A DNA stretch of 64,000 nucleotides from Nocardia harenae NBRC 108248 (GCF_001612885.1 NZ_BDBH01000012.1:1-64000); one strand, 5' to 3'. Positions 17,011-25,634 are shown, counted from the stretch's first letter. Notes: generated from the letters alone by a model not told the origin. Translations and numbers: made by a program.

Positions 17011-18087
17011 TCAGTCGGAGCGGGTGCCGCGCAGGCGGTTGCCGAGGCGCTGACCGGCGGCTTTCGCCTGGCGGGCGCGTTCCGACGTCGCGAAGTCGGT
17101 CGCGATACGTTTGCCGGTCGCGGCGGCCTGCCTGGCGTGGTCGTTGTCCTCGACCCGGCGGGTCATGTCGGCGGCGATTCGCCGCGAGGTCGCCTTGGCC
17201 TGCTGGGCCGGTTGGGAGTCGGCGACCCGGCGGGCGGCGTCCCTCGCCTGATCGACGCGTTCGGACGAGGCGATGCGGCGGCCCGCGTCCTTCATCTGCT
17301 CGGCGCGTTCGGAGGCGAGGCGGCGCCCCGCTTCTTTCACCTGCTCAGCCTGCTCCGAGCCGGCGATGCGGCGTCCGGCTGCGACAGCCTGTTGCGTGCT
17401 CTCGACACCTGCGCGACGCAGGCGGGCGCTCTGCTCGAGGGCGCGGCGGTAGAGGCGGGCGCGGGTCGGGGCGGTGCCGCTGAGGCGGTCGCAGAGGCTG
17501 CGGCCGCCAGGGCGGAGCGCGGGCACCGCGTCGGCGATCAGGACCGCGACCGCGAGCACCCAGAGCAGCACCGAGAGCGCGAAGGCGCCCTGCACGAGGG
17601 CGATGCACGCGGCCGAGTACAACCCGACGTCCTTCAGCGTCGTGCTGATGGCGTGCCGAGCCGCCCGGCCGCGCGAGAGCCGCGGGTCGACCCCGTGCGC
17701 GGCGATCCGCACCTCGGCGAGCGCACCGCCCGCGCTGTGGCCGGTCCACGCGAGCATGGCGAAGCGCACTAGCGCGGTGAGCGCGATCAACGCCAGGAAC
17801 CCCTGCGTGACCAGCGAGAGCAGCTCGCCCACCACACCGGAGCCGACCTCGGCCCCCGCCGCTTTGACGTCGCCCTCCGACCCCATGAGTTCCCACGCGC
17901 TGCTCGCACCGAGTGCGGGCCAGTCGGAGAGGTAGTCGCCGATCCGGTACTGGGTGACCCAGCCGAGCGCGGCGGTCAGCAGCACCACCACGCCGAAGTC
18001 CAGCGTCCAGGCGGCCATGCGCCTGCCCGGGGTGACGATCGCAGACTGCTCCATGCCGTCCGATGGTGCTGGTTGCGGCGGGTTCAC
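17011..18087 (-). CDS. RDD-domain membrane protein with C-terminal tandem repeats
   Basis: 358 residues from GTG 18087 (or 347 from ATG 18054, which lies just before RRMAAWTLDFGVV). Residues about 20-200 form an RDD domain with four or so hydrophobic segments: TPGRRMAAWTLDFGVVVLL has the Arg and Asp of the family. After residue 230 the chain becomes a charged helix made of about seven repeats of 15-20 residues with the pattern Q-x-x-x-A-G-R-R-I-A-x-S-E-x-x-x, for example QMKDAGRRIASSERVD. This looks like a cytoplasmic amphipathic or coiled-coil tail. The role is unknown; a tail of this type could bind DNA, phosphates or the cell-wall machinery. It is divergent from the DUF1992 gene. Confidence 0.78.
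   Translation of the reverse strand: MNPPQPAPSDGMEQSAIVTPGRRMAAWTLDFGVVVLLTAALGWVTQYRIGDYLSDWPALGASSAWELMGSEGDVKAAGAEVGSGVVGELLSLVTQGFLALIALTALVRFAMLAWTGHSAGGALAEVRIAAHGVDPRLSRGRAARHAISTTLKDVGLYSAACIALVQGAFALSVLLWVLAVAVLIADAVPALRPGGRSLCDRLSGTAPTRARLYRRALEQSARLRRAGVESTQQAVAAGRRIAGSEQAEQVKEAGRRLASERAEQMKDAGRRIASSERVDQARDAARRVADSQPAQQAKATSRRIAADMTRRVEDNDHARQAAATGKRIATDFATSERARQAKAAGQRLGNRLRGTRSD
17025..17410 (-). repeat. Coding repeat region in the RDD protein tail
   Basis: This stretch encodes about seven degenerate units with the core A-G-R-R-I-A-S-E. At DNA level the units are diverged, so the repeat is old and kept at protein level. Confidence 0.7.
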
Positions 18088-18154
18088 GGTGTCGTTCGAT
18101 CGGACGACAGTGTCCGTACCCTGGGGTTATGGGCGCAGACGGGAGCGCGGGCCG

Positions 18155-18652
18155 GTGACGGAGCGGAAACCGGCGCGGCAGAGCTTCGAATCCTGGGTGG
18201 ACAAGCAGGTCAGGGCGGCGGAGGAGCGCGGGGAGTTCCGGAACCTGCGCGGTTTCGGGAAGCCGATTCCGGGTGCGGGGGCGCCGGTGCAGGAGGATGC
18301 CTGGCTGCGTAGCTACCTCCAGCGCGAGGGCGCCGATACCGGGCTCATGCTGCCCACCCCGCTGCTGCTGCGCCGGGATGCCGAGCGGATCGGGGTCACG
18401 GTGCGCGACTGTTCCACGGAGGAGCAGGTGCGCGCCGAGGTCGCGGCGCTGAACCGGCGGATCGTGGAGTATCTGCGGATTCCGTCCGGGCCGGTGGTGC
18501 CGGTGTCCACCGTGGAGGTCGAGGTGGTGGTCGCGGAGTGGCGGCGGGAGCGCGAGGAGCAGCGCCGCGCAGCGGCGAAACCGGTAGCGCCGGCGTTGCC
18601 GGAAGCGAGGCGCGGTCGGTGGTGGCGAAGGGGGTCAGCGCGGACTTCATAG
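18155..18652 (+). CDS. DUF1992 (DnaJ homologue subfamily C28-like) protein
   Basis: 165 residues from GTG 18155. The conserved block is at the start: SFESWVDKQVRAAEERGEF then NLRGFGKPIPG, matching the DUF1992 pattern (E-x-x-I-x-x-A-x-x-x-G-x-F-D/N-x-L-x-G-x-G-K-P-L). It has no J domain. The family is widespread and without a clear function; bacterial members have been proposed to be chaperone accessory proteins. The last 30 residues are basic and low in complexity. The start lies 67 bp from the divergent RDD gene start. Confidence 0.82.
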   Translation: MTERKPARQSFESWVDKQVRAAEERGEFRNLRGFGKPIPGAGAPVQEDAWLRSYLQREGADTGLMLPTPLLLRRDAERIGVTVRDCSTEEQVRAEVAALNRRIVEYLRIPSGPVVPVSTVEVEVVVAEWRREREEQRRAAAKPVAPALPEARRGRWWRRGSARTS

Positions 18653-18662
18653 GGGGGCAGCC

Positions 18663-18807
18663 ATGGGCCGGATCGAGTACTACTGACCCGCAGGAGCCGG
18701 GCCGAATTCGCTCGTGGTGGCGTGCACTCGGACGCCTACGACTTCCACCCGCGCATGCGTCGGCAGATCGGCGACGACCTGTCTGGCACGTACCGTTCCT
18801 CGGCTGA
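18663..18807 (+). pseudogene. Decayed Nudix hydrolase gene, N- and C-terminal scraps only
   Basis: MGRIEYY starts at ATG 18663, is cut by a TGA, and PNSLVVA resumes in frame about six codons later. These are the first residues typical of a family of actinobacterial Nudix proteins (M-x-R-I-x-Y-Y-N-D-P-x-x-P-x-P-N-S-L-V). In another frame, VHSDAYDFHPRMRRQIGDDL (from 18722) resembles the C-terminal HPSMRxRI end of the same family. The Nudix box itself is gone. This is read from remembered family sequences, so confidence is limited. Confidence 0.42.
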
Positions 18808-18822
18808 GCCGACGCCGCCGAA

Positions 18823-19467
18823 TCAGCGCCCTGGGGCGTCACCGTAGACGGTGAGCCAGATCCCGCGCCCGAGCGCCTCGGCCAGCGCTTCGTCCCCCAC
18901 CCCGGTGGGCGCCCCGAACGTAACGGTGATCGACCGCTCGACCATCGAGGTCAGCACGATCGCCGTGGCCGCCGGATCAATCGCGGCACTGATCCGCCCC
19001 GCGGCCCGGTCCGCCTCCAACCGCGTCCGAACCATCTCCATGAACAGCGCCAGCCGTGTGTGCCAGTACTCCCGGACATCCCGGTCGTAAGCAGCGAGTT
19101 CGTTCAGCGCGAGCAGCAAATAACGATGTTGGCGAAAACCGGTAATCATCGCGCGCATGGCGCGGATAACGCCGGCCTGCTTATCGGTGTGCGCCGAACC
19201 CCACCACTGCTCGGCGGCGGCGAAGAGATCAGCGGTGGCCAACTCCGCCATCCGGATGAGCAGGCTGCTCTTGTCCGGGAAGTAGCGGTAGAACGTGGAG
19301 CGCGCCGAGCCGGAGGCGGTGGCGATCCGCTGCACCGCGATCTCGGTGAACGGCGTGCCATCGGCCAGTAGCTCCTCCACCGCGGCCAGGACCCGCTGTT
19401 CGAATTCCGCGCGGCGATCGTCGGTACCCTTCCTGGCGGTGCGGGGAACGCGGGTCAGCGAGGGCAC
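18823..19467 (-). CDS. TetR-family transcriptional regulator
   Basis: About 214 residues from GTG 19467 (VPSLTRVPRT); the frame is open further upstream but that part overlaps the operator and the divergent promoter. The N-terminal DNA-binding domain is TPFTEIAVQRIATASGSARS followed by TFYRYFPDKSSLL. The C-terminal ligand domain is helical, with no family-specific pocket residues I can name. It is divergent from the FAD-monooxygenase gene and a perfect palindrome lies between the two, so it most likely represses that gene and itself. Confidence 0.86.
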   Translation of the reverse strand: MPSLTRVPRTARKGTDDRRAEFEQRVLAAVEELLADGTPFTEIAVQRIATASGSARSTFYRYFPDKSSLLIRMAELATADLFAAAEQWWGSAHTDKQAGVIRAMRAMITGFRQHRYLLLALNELAAYDRDVREYWHTRLALFMEMVRTRLEADRAAGRISAAIDPAATAIVLTSMVERSITVTFGAPTGVGDEALAEALGRGIWLTVYGDAPGR

Positions 19468-19564
19468 GCCGGGCTCGTCATCCGTGGGTTCGATTCGCGC
19501 ATGTGTTCCATTCTGCCTCGCCGCGCACGGGCGTTGACTTTTCCCGGCCGGGACCGCACTCTTG

Positions 19565-19581
19565 TCGGACACAGTGTCCGA
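19565..19581. promoter_or_regulatory. Perfect palindrome TCGGACAC-a-GTGTCCGA, TetR operator
   Basis: Eight-base arms at 19565-19572 and 19574-19581 around one central base, 62 bp before the FAD oxidoreductase start (19644) and about 100 bp from the TetR start. The size and symmetry fit a TetR dimer site. Confidence 0.7.
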
Positions 19582-19643
19582 GACTCGGTGACTGACTCCG
19601 AAAAGCGTCGTCGACCGGGCGATCTCAGCGTCGAGGCGGTCCC

Positions 19644-21065
19644 ATGCCTGCACCATCCGTGACGACCATCGACCGCGCGGAGGTGGTGGTCGTCGGGGCC
19701 CGCTGCGCGGGCAGCGCCGCCGCGCTGGCGCTGGCGAAAGCGGGCCGCCGAGTGGTGGCCATCGATGCCGCCCGCCTCCCCTCCGACACGCTCTCCACGC
19801 ACCTGCTCTGGCCCTCCGGGCTGGCCGAGATCGAGCGCCTCGGCGCGCTGGACGCCGTCGCCGCGATCGGCGCGCCCGAGCTCACGCACGCCATGGCGGC
19901 CATCGCCGGGTACAAGGTGGCCTCGCGCTTCCCCGCCGTCGGGGAGATCGACTACGCCATGTGCGTGCGGCGCACGGGGCTGGACGACGCGCTGCTCAGG
20001 ACCGCCGTCGCCGCCGGGGTGCAGCTGCGCGCGCGCTGCCGGGTCACCGAGCTGCTCTGGGAGGGCGGGCGCTGCGCGGGGGTCAGGTACACCGACCCGG
20101 ACGGCGCCGAGGTGGAGCTGCGCGCCGCGCTGGTGCTCGGCGCCGACGGCAGGCGCAGCACGGTGGCCCGGCTGGTCGGCGCCGAGGAGCCGTTCGCGCA
20201 CAGACCGAGTGGACGCGACTGCTACTACGCCTACTGGAAGGACAGCAGGCCGGACTGGCGGCACATCGCCGCCCAGTGGCGCGCCGGCAGCGACCTCGGC
20301 ACCGCCTTCCCGTGCGACGACGGCCTGCTGCTCTGCCTGGTGCAGCCCGCCGCCACCGGGGAGCGCGGCGGCGTCGGTGCGGCCGAGGCCCGCTACACCG
20401 CGGCCATCGAGAACATCCCGGAGCTGGTGGAGCGGCTGCGCGGCTGCACCCGGGTGGGCCGGGTGCGCTCGGCCACCGACATCGCCTCCTACTTCCGCCA
20501 CTCCAGCGGCCCCGGCTGGGCGCTGCCGGGCGACGCCGGGCACTTCAAGGATCCCGTGACCGCCCAGGGCATCCGGGACGCGCTGCGCTACGGCAGGTTG
20601 CTCGGCGAGGCCGCCGCCCCGGTCCTCGACCACCCGGAGCGGCTGGACCGCGCGCTGCGCGACTGGGAGCAGACCCGGGTGCGCGACTGCGTCGACATCT
20701 ACCAGTGGACCAACAGGCTCGCCCGCGGCGAGACCATCAGCCCGCTGGAGCACGCGCTCTACCGCGCCGCCGACACCGACCCGGCCATCTCCGAGGCCGT
20801 CATCGGGATCTTCTCCCGCACCGTCGACCCCAGCTCCTTCCACACCCCGATGCGTGCGGGAATGCTTGCCCTGCGGGCACTCTGGAACGCGCGCACCGAC
20901 CCGCTCCCGGTCCTCGCCGATCTCGCCCGCACCGCGCGCGACACCGTCGCCGAGCGCGTCGAAGCCGTGGAAATCCGCCGCCGATCGCACCGCCGGGTGC
21001 CGCCGATGTCCCGTCCCGCCGAATCCTCGCTCACCACGTCCTCTCCAGGAGACGACCATGCCTGA
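19644..21065 (+). CDS. FAD-dependent monooxygenase/oxidoreductase (PHBH fold)
   Basis: 473 residues. The dinucleotide-binding motif is VVVGARCAGSAAALALAKAG (the second Gly of GxGxxG is Arg-Cys in this subgroup), followed by DTLSTHLLWPSGL. The DG motif occurs in LVLGADGRRSTVARL and the GD motif in LPGDAGHFKDPVTAQGIRDA. These define the group of class A flavin monooxygenases and geranylgeranyl-reductase-like enzymes. The stop overlaps the next ATG (21058), so both flavoproteins are translated together. Substrate unknown; the linked TAT-exported flavoprotein and nearby P450 suggest a small oxidative pathway on a hydrophobic molecule. Confidence 0.86.
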   Translation: MPAPSVTTIDRAEVVVVGARCAGSAAALALAKAGRRVVAIDAARLPSDTLSTHLLWPSGLAEIERLGALDAVAAIGAPELTHAMAAIAGYKVASRFPAVGEIDYAMCVRRTGLDDALLRTAVAAGVQLRARCRVTELLWEGGRCAGVRYTDPDGAEVELRAALVLGADGRRSTVARLVGAEEPFAHRPSGRDCYYAYWKDSRPDWRHIAAQWRAGSDLGTAFPCDDGLLLCLVQPAATGERGGVGAAEARYTAAIENIPELVERLRGCTRVGRVRSATDIASYFRHSSGPGWALPGDAGHFKDPVTAQGIRDALRYGRLLGEAAAPVLDHPERLDRALRDWEQTRVRDCVDIYQWTNRLARGETISPLEHALYRAADTDPAISEAVIGIFSRTVDPSSFHTPMRAGMLALRALWNARTDPLPVLADLARTARDTVAERVEAVEIRRRSHRRVPPMSRPAESSLTTSSPGDDHA

Positions 21066-22857
21066 CCAGCCCGCGACAGCGCCGTTGCCGGAGCCACGCT
21101 GCACCACCGTCCCCCGCCGCGACGTCCTCCGCGGCGCGCTGGCCGCGAGCGCCGTGCTCGCCGCCGGCGCCGCCGCGGCCCCCGCCCAGGCGAGCCCGGC
21201 CCGCCGCAGCCCCGCGCTGCACACCGGTGGCCGCAGCGTCGCCGTCTTCGGCGGCGGCATGGCCGGGCTGTCGGCCGCGCACGAACTCGTCGAGCGCGGT
21301 TATCGGGTGACCGTGTACGAACCCGCTTACCTGGGCGGCAAGGCACGCAGCATGGGCGTCCCCGGCACCGGGCGGGGCGGGCGGATGGATCTGCCCGGCG
21401 AGCACGGATTCCGCTTCTTCCCCGGCTGCTACCAGAACGTGCCGGACACCATGGCGCGCATCCCGTTCCCCGGCAATCCGAACGGCGTGCGGGACAACCT
21501 GATCCGGGTCGAGGGCACGGTCGCCGGGTTCCGCGGCAGGCCGCCGCTCTTCGCCCCGATCGAGATCGGCTCGCTGGATCAGCTCACCCCGGAGTTGCTG
21601 GCCAACACCATGATCGGCGCGTTCAGCTTCCTGCCCGAGCTGCCGCCGCACGAACTCGCCTTCTTCGGCAAGCAGATGACCATGTGGTTCAGCTCCTGCG
21701 AGGAGCGCCGGTTCGGGCAGTGGGAATACGTCACCTGGGCGCAGATCATGCGGGCCGCGGGGAAATCGCACGCGTATCAGGAGTACCTGGTGAGCGCGCT
21801 GACCCGGATCACCGTCGCGGCCAAGCCGCACCTGAGTTCGGCGCGCACCATCGGCACCATCGGCGAGGCGCTGGTCCTGGCCGCCACCGGGTTGATTCCG
21901 CAGTTCTCCGGCGGGGTGGACCGGATTCTGAACCGGCCCACCAACGAGGCGTGGATCGATCCGTGGGTCGCCTACCTCATGTCGCGTGGGGTGCAATTCG
22001 TGCTGGGATCCGAATTGACCCGGTTGAACCTGGGCAATGGCGTGATCAGCTCGGCCACCGTCGGCGGCACGACGGTCGAAGCCGATTATTACGTGTGCGC
22101 GATTCCGGTGGAGCGCGCCGTTCCGCTGCTCACCGGGGACATTCTGGATGCCGACCCGCACCTGGGCGGGATGGGCCGGCTGCTCACCGACTGGATGGTC
22201 GGCATCCAGTACTTCCTGCTCCGCACCACCGGCATGCCGGAGGGGCACATTGCCGCGCTCGGCTCGCCGTGGGCACTCACCGCGCTGCGGCAGGCGCCCA
22301 TGTGGGTGGGCGATTTCCCCGCCCGCTACGGCGACGGGACGGCCGTCGAGTGTCTCTCGGTGGATATCTCGGACTGGGATTCGCCCGGCATCATGTTCGG
22401 GCGCACCGCGAAACAGTGCTCGGCCGAGGAGATCTCGATCGAGGTGTGGGCGCAGTTGAAGGAGTGGCTGAATACCAATACCGGGTGGCTGCGGGACGAG
22501 GATATTCACTCGTGGCACCTCGATCCGGGGGTGCGCTGGTCCGGTGGGGTCGCGTACAACGAGACGCCGCTGCTGGTGAACACCATCGGCTCGTACGACA
22601 ATCGACCCAACGCGCACTGCGCGATTCCGAATCTGTTCTTCGGCGGGGATCACGTGCGGAGCCATATCGATCTGGCGACCATGGAGGGGGCGAACGAGTC
22701 GGGGCGGATGGTGGCGAACGCCGTCATGGACGCGGCCGACGATCCGCAGCCGCGGGCCGCCGTTTTCCCCCTGGTCGCGCTGCCCGCTTTCGAGGGGGCG
22801 AAGGCGGTGGATCGCGATCGGTATCGAGCAGGGTTGCCGCACATTCTGGATTTCTGA
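21058..22857 (+). CDS. TAT-exported FAD-dependent oxidoreductase (phytoene desaturase/HpnE-like)
   Basis: 599 residues from ATG 21058. A twin-arginine signal is visible: PRRDVLRGALAASAVLAAG followed by an Ala-rich end before a likely cleavage site near APAQA. The FAD motif FGGGMAGLSAAHELVERGY starts near residue 64, followed by YEPAYLGGKARS. The C-terminal motif NLFFGGDHVRSHIDLATMEG closes the FAD site, as in amine oxidase/carotenoid desaturase and hydroxysqualene-type enzymes. A TAT signal on such an enzyme means export folded with cofactor. It is coupled to the preceding flavoprotein gene and followed by a hairpin terminator. Confidence 0.85.
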   Translation: MPDQPATAPLPEPRCTTVPRRDVLRGALAASAVLAAGAAAAPAQASPARRSPALHTGGRSVAVFGGGMAGLSAAHELVERGYRVTVYEPAYLGGKARSMGVPGTGRGGRMDLPGEHGFRFFPGCYQNVPDTMARIPFPGNPNGVRDNLIRVEGTVAGFRGRPPLFAPIEIGSLDQLTPELLANTMIGAFSFLPELPPHELAFFGKQMTMWFSSCEERRFGQWEYVTWAQIMRAAGKSHAYQEYLVSALTRITVAAKPHLSSARTIGTIGEALVLAATGLIPQFSGGVDRILNRPTNEAWIDPWVAYLMSRGVQFVLGSELTRLNLGNGVISSATVGGTTVEADYYVCAIPVERAVPLLTGDILDADPHLGGMGRLLTDWMVGIQYFLLRTTGMPEGHIAALGSPWALTALRQAPMWVGDFPARYGDGTAVECLSVDISDWDSPGIMFGRTAKQCSAEEISIEVWAQLKEWLNTNTGWLRDEDIHSWHLDPGVRWSGGVAYNETPLLVNTIGSYDNRPNAHCAIPNLFFGGDHVRSHIDLATMEGANESGRMVANAVMDAADDPQPRAAVFPLVALPAFEGAKAVDRDRYRAGLPHILDF

Positions 22858-22863
22858 AGAGTT

Positions 22864-22892
22864 CGGCGGGCAGCGCGAGGGGCTGCCCGCCG
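22864..22892 (+). terminator. Hairpin terminator after the flavoprotein pair
   Basis: CGGCGGGCAGC (22864-22874), 7-base loop, GCTGCCCGCCG (22882-22892): perfect 11-bp stem starting 7 bp after the stop codon. Confidence 0.75.
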
Positions 22893-22966
22893 GGGCTCTC
22901 GGGAGAGGGCCTGGAACAACGCGACTGTTCGTGCTGAGACTACGGATGGAATCGTGACGACCGCGG

Positions 22967-24235
22967 TCAGACCAACAGGGGGCGGCGGTCCGCGTCGGCG
23001 CTGGACACGGGATGAGATCCAGTGGGCGCGGCCGGTCGGACCGGCAGGCTGGTCAAGCCGTGGATCAGGAGGCTTTTTCGCCAGGTCAGAGCGCTGAATT
23101 CCCCGTCGAGCGATATCTCCGGGAACTTGGCCAGCAGTCGCGCGATCGCGGTGGTGGCCTCGACGCGGGCCAGGGTGGCGCCGAGACAGTGATGGATGCC
23201 GTGTCCGAAGGCGATGTGCCGGCTTTCGGGCCTGTCGAGGTCGATCCGGTCCGGGTCGGCGAATCGCGCCGGGTCGCGATTGGCGGCGGCGAGCGAGATC
23301 AGGATGAATTCGCCCGCGTCGATATCCGTGCCGCCCAGTGTGATCGGGGCGGTGGTGTAGCGAGCTGTCGCGATGTGCAGCGACCCGTGACAGCGCAGGA
23401 TCTCCTCGACATAGGCGGGGATCGCTTCGGGGTGGGTGCGCAAGCGCGCGGCCGTCGCCGGATCGCGCAGGAGCTCCAGTACCGAATTGCCGATGAGATT
23501 GACGGTGGTCTCGTGCCCGGCTATCAACAGCAGGAGCAGCATGGCGATGAGTTCGTGCTCGTCCAGGCGGTCTTCGTGGTCTTTCGCGATGATCAGCTGG
23601 GAGAGGATGTCGTCGCGGGGGTCGTCGGTGCGTTCGGCGATCAACTTCGTCAGGTAGGTCAGGTAGCTGATCCCGGCGGCGGTGCGTTCCTCGAGCGTGG
23701 CCGAGTCGTCGACGACGACGGCGGTCCACGCGCGGAACTCTTTCTTGTCGGCGTCGGGGACGCCGAGCAGTTCGCAGATCACCGCGGTCGGCAACTGGAA
23801 TGCGTAGCTGTCGATGAGGTCGACGGTCGTTCGCGCGCTGATGTCGTCGAGCAGGGTGTCGGCGATCGCGGTGATTCTCGGCTGGAGATCGCGGATGGCG
23901 GGACCGGCGAAGGCCCTGGCCACGAGACGGCGCAGCCGGGTGTGCTGTGGCGGGTCGGCGAACAACATGTTGTCGCTGATGGCGGTGTTGAACAACTCGG
24001 CCGCGCCGTTCTTGGCCAGCACGGCCCGGCCCTCGGGCGACCCGATGCGTTTACTGATGGTCGGCTCCGCGAAGGCCTGTTTGGCTACCTCGTGATCGAC
24101 GATCAACCAGCCGAGTACACCGTCCAATCGAATTCGGTGCAGGGGACCGCGCTCACGCAGCGCCCGGTAGGTCGCGTGCGGATCCTGGTAGAAGTCGTCG
24201 GTCAGTTCGAGGATCTCCCTCGCGCCGGTCACCAC
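22967..24235 (-). CDS. Cytochrome P450, CYP107-like
   Basis: About 422 residues from GTG 24235 (GTG 24232 is equally possible); the frame stays open upstream but the usual P450 N-terminus (ILELTDDFYQDPHATYRALRERGPL) begins here. I-helix LLLIAGHETTVNLIGN, K-helix ExxR in YVEEILRCHG, and haem loop FGHGIHHCLGATLARVE are all canonical. The family resembles CYP107, which contains many tailoring P450s for polyketides and steroids. It converges on the flavoprotein operon. Roughly 295 bp without a gene separate its start from the TetR gene, which is ample for its promoter. Confidence 0.88.
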   Translation of the reverse strand: MVTGAREILELTDDFYQDPHATYRALRERGPLHRIRLDGVLGWLIVDHEVAKQAFAEPTISKRIGSPEGRAVLAKNGAAELFNTAISDNMLFADPPQHTRLRRLVARAFAGPAIRDLQPRITAIADTLLDDISARTTVDLIDSYAFQLPTAVICELLGVPDADKKEFRAWTAVVVDDSATLEERTAAGISYLTYLTKLIAERTDDPRDDILSQLIIAKDHEDRLDEHELIAMLLLLLIAGHETTVNLIGNSVLELLRDPATAARLRTHPEAIPAYVEEILRCHGSLHIATARYTTAPITLGGTDIDAGEFILISLAAANRDPARFADPDRIDLDRPESRHIAFGHGIHHCLGATLARVEATTAIARLLAKFPEISLDGEFSALTWRKSLLIHGLTSLPVRPAAPTGSHPVSSADADRRPLLV

Positions 24236-24530
24236 GGACCGCCGGGTGAGCAGGCGGCCGGGCTCGAGTCGATGTAGTGCACAGTCCCTCAGTCCTTTCG
24301 GCGAACTATCTGACGTGCGCGCGATGCCGCGAGAGGTCGAGCAGTGTCGATCAGGTGAACCAGGAAGCCCCGTGCAGGCTGGCCGTGGCCGCTGTTCACA
24401 AACCTTCGACCATGTGACGCGGTCGGATGCGAGAGGGAACGGAGCGCGACGAGCCGTCACGGATGCTAGGTGCCGTCGGTGTGGGGGTCAAGGTTCCCGG
24501 CAGTACGGGGGCGCGATTCTTCTCGACAGC

Positions 24531-25088
24531 TCAGGGCGCGACCAGACGCCGCACGGCGAGCACGACGGCCGAACGCTGACGCTCGACGGCGCCCTCCGCT
24601 CTCCGCGCCTGAACAGCGTGCGTGGCGGCGGTGCGAGTGAGATCGGTGAGCATGCGCAACAGCGCGACCGGCGTGAAATCAGCGGTGATCAACCCGTCCC
24701 GCTGCCCCCTCCGCACCTCCTCCACCTTGGGCGTGATAGCCCGCCGCAACACCGCGTCCACCCGCGGATCCAGTGCCTCCAGATCCGCCCACGCCTGCAA
24801 CCGCGCGTCATCGGGGTGCGCGACGAAGTGATCGAACAACCGCCCCGCGTACCCCGGCAGATCCTCGGCGCGCAGCGCGGTGCTGGTGGTGGTCTCGGTG
24901 GCCCACTGCTCGGTGACCGCCGCATACAGCTCGGTCTTGCCGGGGAAGTAGGCGTAGAGCCGGTCCTTGCTGGCGTTCGCGTCGGCGGCGATCCGATTGA
25001 TCCGCGCACCCGCGACGCCGTGCCGCGCAAATTCCGCGCGTGCGGCGGTGAGAATGCGTTCCCGGGTGGCGTGGCCTGCTGCGCGCAT
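24531..25088 (-). CDS. TetR-family transcriptional regulator
   Basis: 185 residues from ATG 25088. The DNA-binding domain is ARAEFARHGVAGARINRIAA followed by NASKDRLYAYFPGKTELY, typical TetR helix-turn-helix with an unusual RLYAYF end. The C-terminal half resembles TetR_C_17-type domains. It is divergent from the GXWXG-protein/alcohol dehydrogenase pair, and two tandem palindromes lie in the 84-bp gap, so auto-repression and repression of that operon are likely. Confidence 0.87.
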   Translation of the reverse strand: MRAAGHATRERILTAARAEFARHGVAGARINRIAADANASKDRLYAYFPGKTELYAAVTEQWATETTTSTALRAEDLPGYAGRLFDHFVAHPDDARLQAWADLEALDPRVDAVLRRAITPKVEEVRRGQRDGLITADFTPVALLRMLTDLTRTAATHAVQARRAEGAVERQRSAVVLAVRRLVAP

Positions 25089-25105
25089 CCCGAGATCCTA
25101 TCTTG

Positions 25106-25123
25106 CCGAACCATCCGGTTCGG
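25106..25123. promoter_or_regulatory. Operator 1: CCGAACC-atcc-GGTTCGG
   Basis: Perfect 7-base arms (25106-25112, 25117-25123) around a 4-base spacer in the divergent TetR/DUF4334 intergenic region. It forms a pair with a near-identical site 32 bp to the right. Confidence 0.68.
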
Positions 25124-25137
25124 CTTTACGCTGTTTC

Positions 25138-25155
25138 CCGAACCAATCGGTTCTG
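25138..25155. promoter_or_regulatory. Operator 2: CCGAACC-aatc-GGTTCTG
   Basis: Same arms as operator 1 with a single mismatch (25138-25144, 25149-25155). The centre-to-centre spacing of 32 bp is three helical turns, so two TetR dimers would bind on the same face. Confidence 0.68.
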
Positions 25156-25172
25156 AACAGAGGAGCGGGCGC

Positions 25173-25634
25173 ATGGGCGAAGCACGGTGGCAGCAGTTGC
25201 GGGCGGAGAGCGGCGGGGTCGCCCCGGCGGAGCTGGACGAGCTCTGGGCCCGGCTGAAACCCGCTCGCGCGGAGGAGATCCTCGGAGAGTGGAAGGGGGA
25301 TGCCTTCCAGACCGGGCATCCGCTGTGCCGGGCACTGGCGAAGAGCCGCTGGTACGGGAAGACCTTCACCGCGCTGAACGATGCCAAGCCGCTCATCTGC
25401 CGGGCCGAGGACGGGTCGCTCTTCTCCAACGTGGAGCTCGGCGGCGGCGAGGCAACGCTGTGGAATATCGAGTTCCGCGGCGAGACGACGGCCACCATGG
25501 TCTACGACGGCCGCGCGGTCTTCGACCACCTCAAGTGGCTGGACGACACGACCCTCATGGGCATCATGAACGGCCGCCCGGAGCTGGTGCTCGCCGACGG
25601 GCAGTTCTTCTACTTCCTGCTGGAGCGGGTGTGA
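25173..25634 (+). CDS. GXWXG / DUF4334 domain protein
   Basis: 153 residues from ATG 25173 with a strong ribosome binding site (GAGGAGCG). The N-terminal GXWXG motif is ILGEWKGDAFQTGHP, followed by the DUF4334 domain (WYGKTFTALNDAKPLICRAE, then VYDGRAVFDHLKWLDDTTLMG). The family is common in actinobacteria and of unknown function, often near oxidoreductases. The stop overlaps the GTG start of the alcohol dehydrogenase by three bases, so the proteins are made together; it may handle the substrate or product of that enzyme. Confidence 0.88.
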   Translation: MGEARWQQLRAESGGVAPAELDELWARLKPARAEEILGEWKGDAFQTGHPLCRALAKSRWYGKTFTALNDAKPLICRAEDGSLFSNVELGGGEATLWNIEFRGETTATMVYDGRAVFDHLKWLDDTTLMGIMNGRPELVLADGQFFYFLLERV

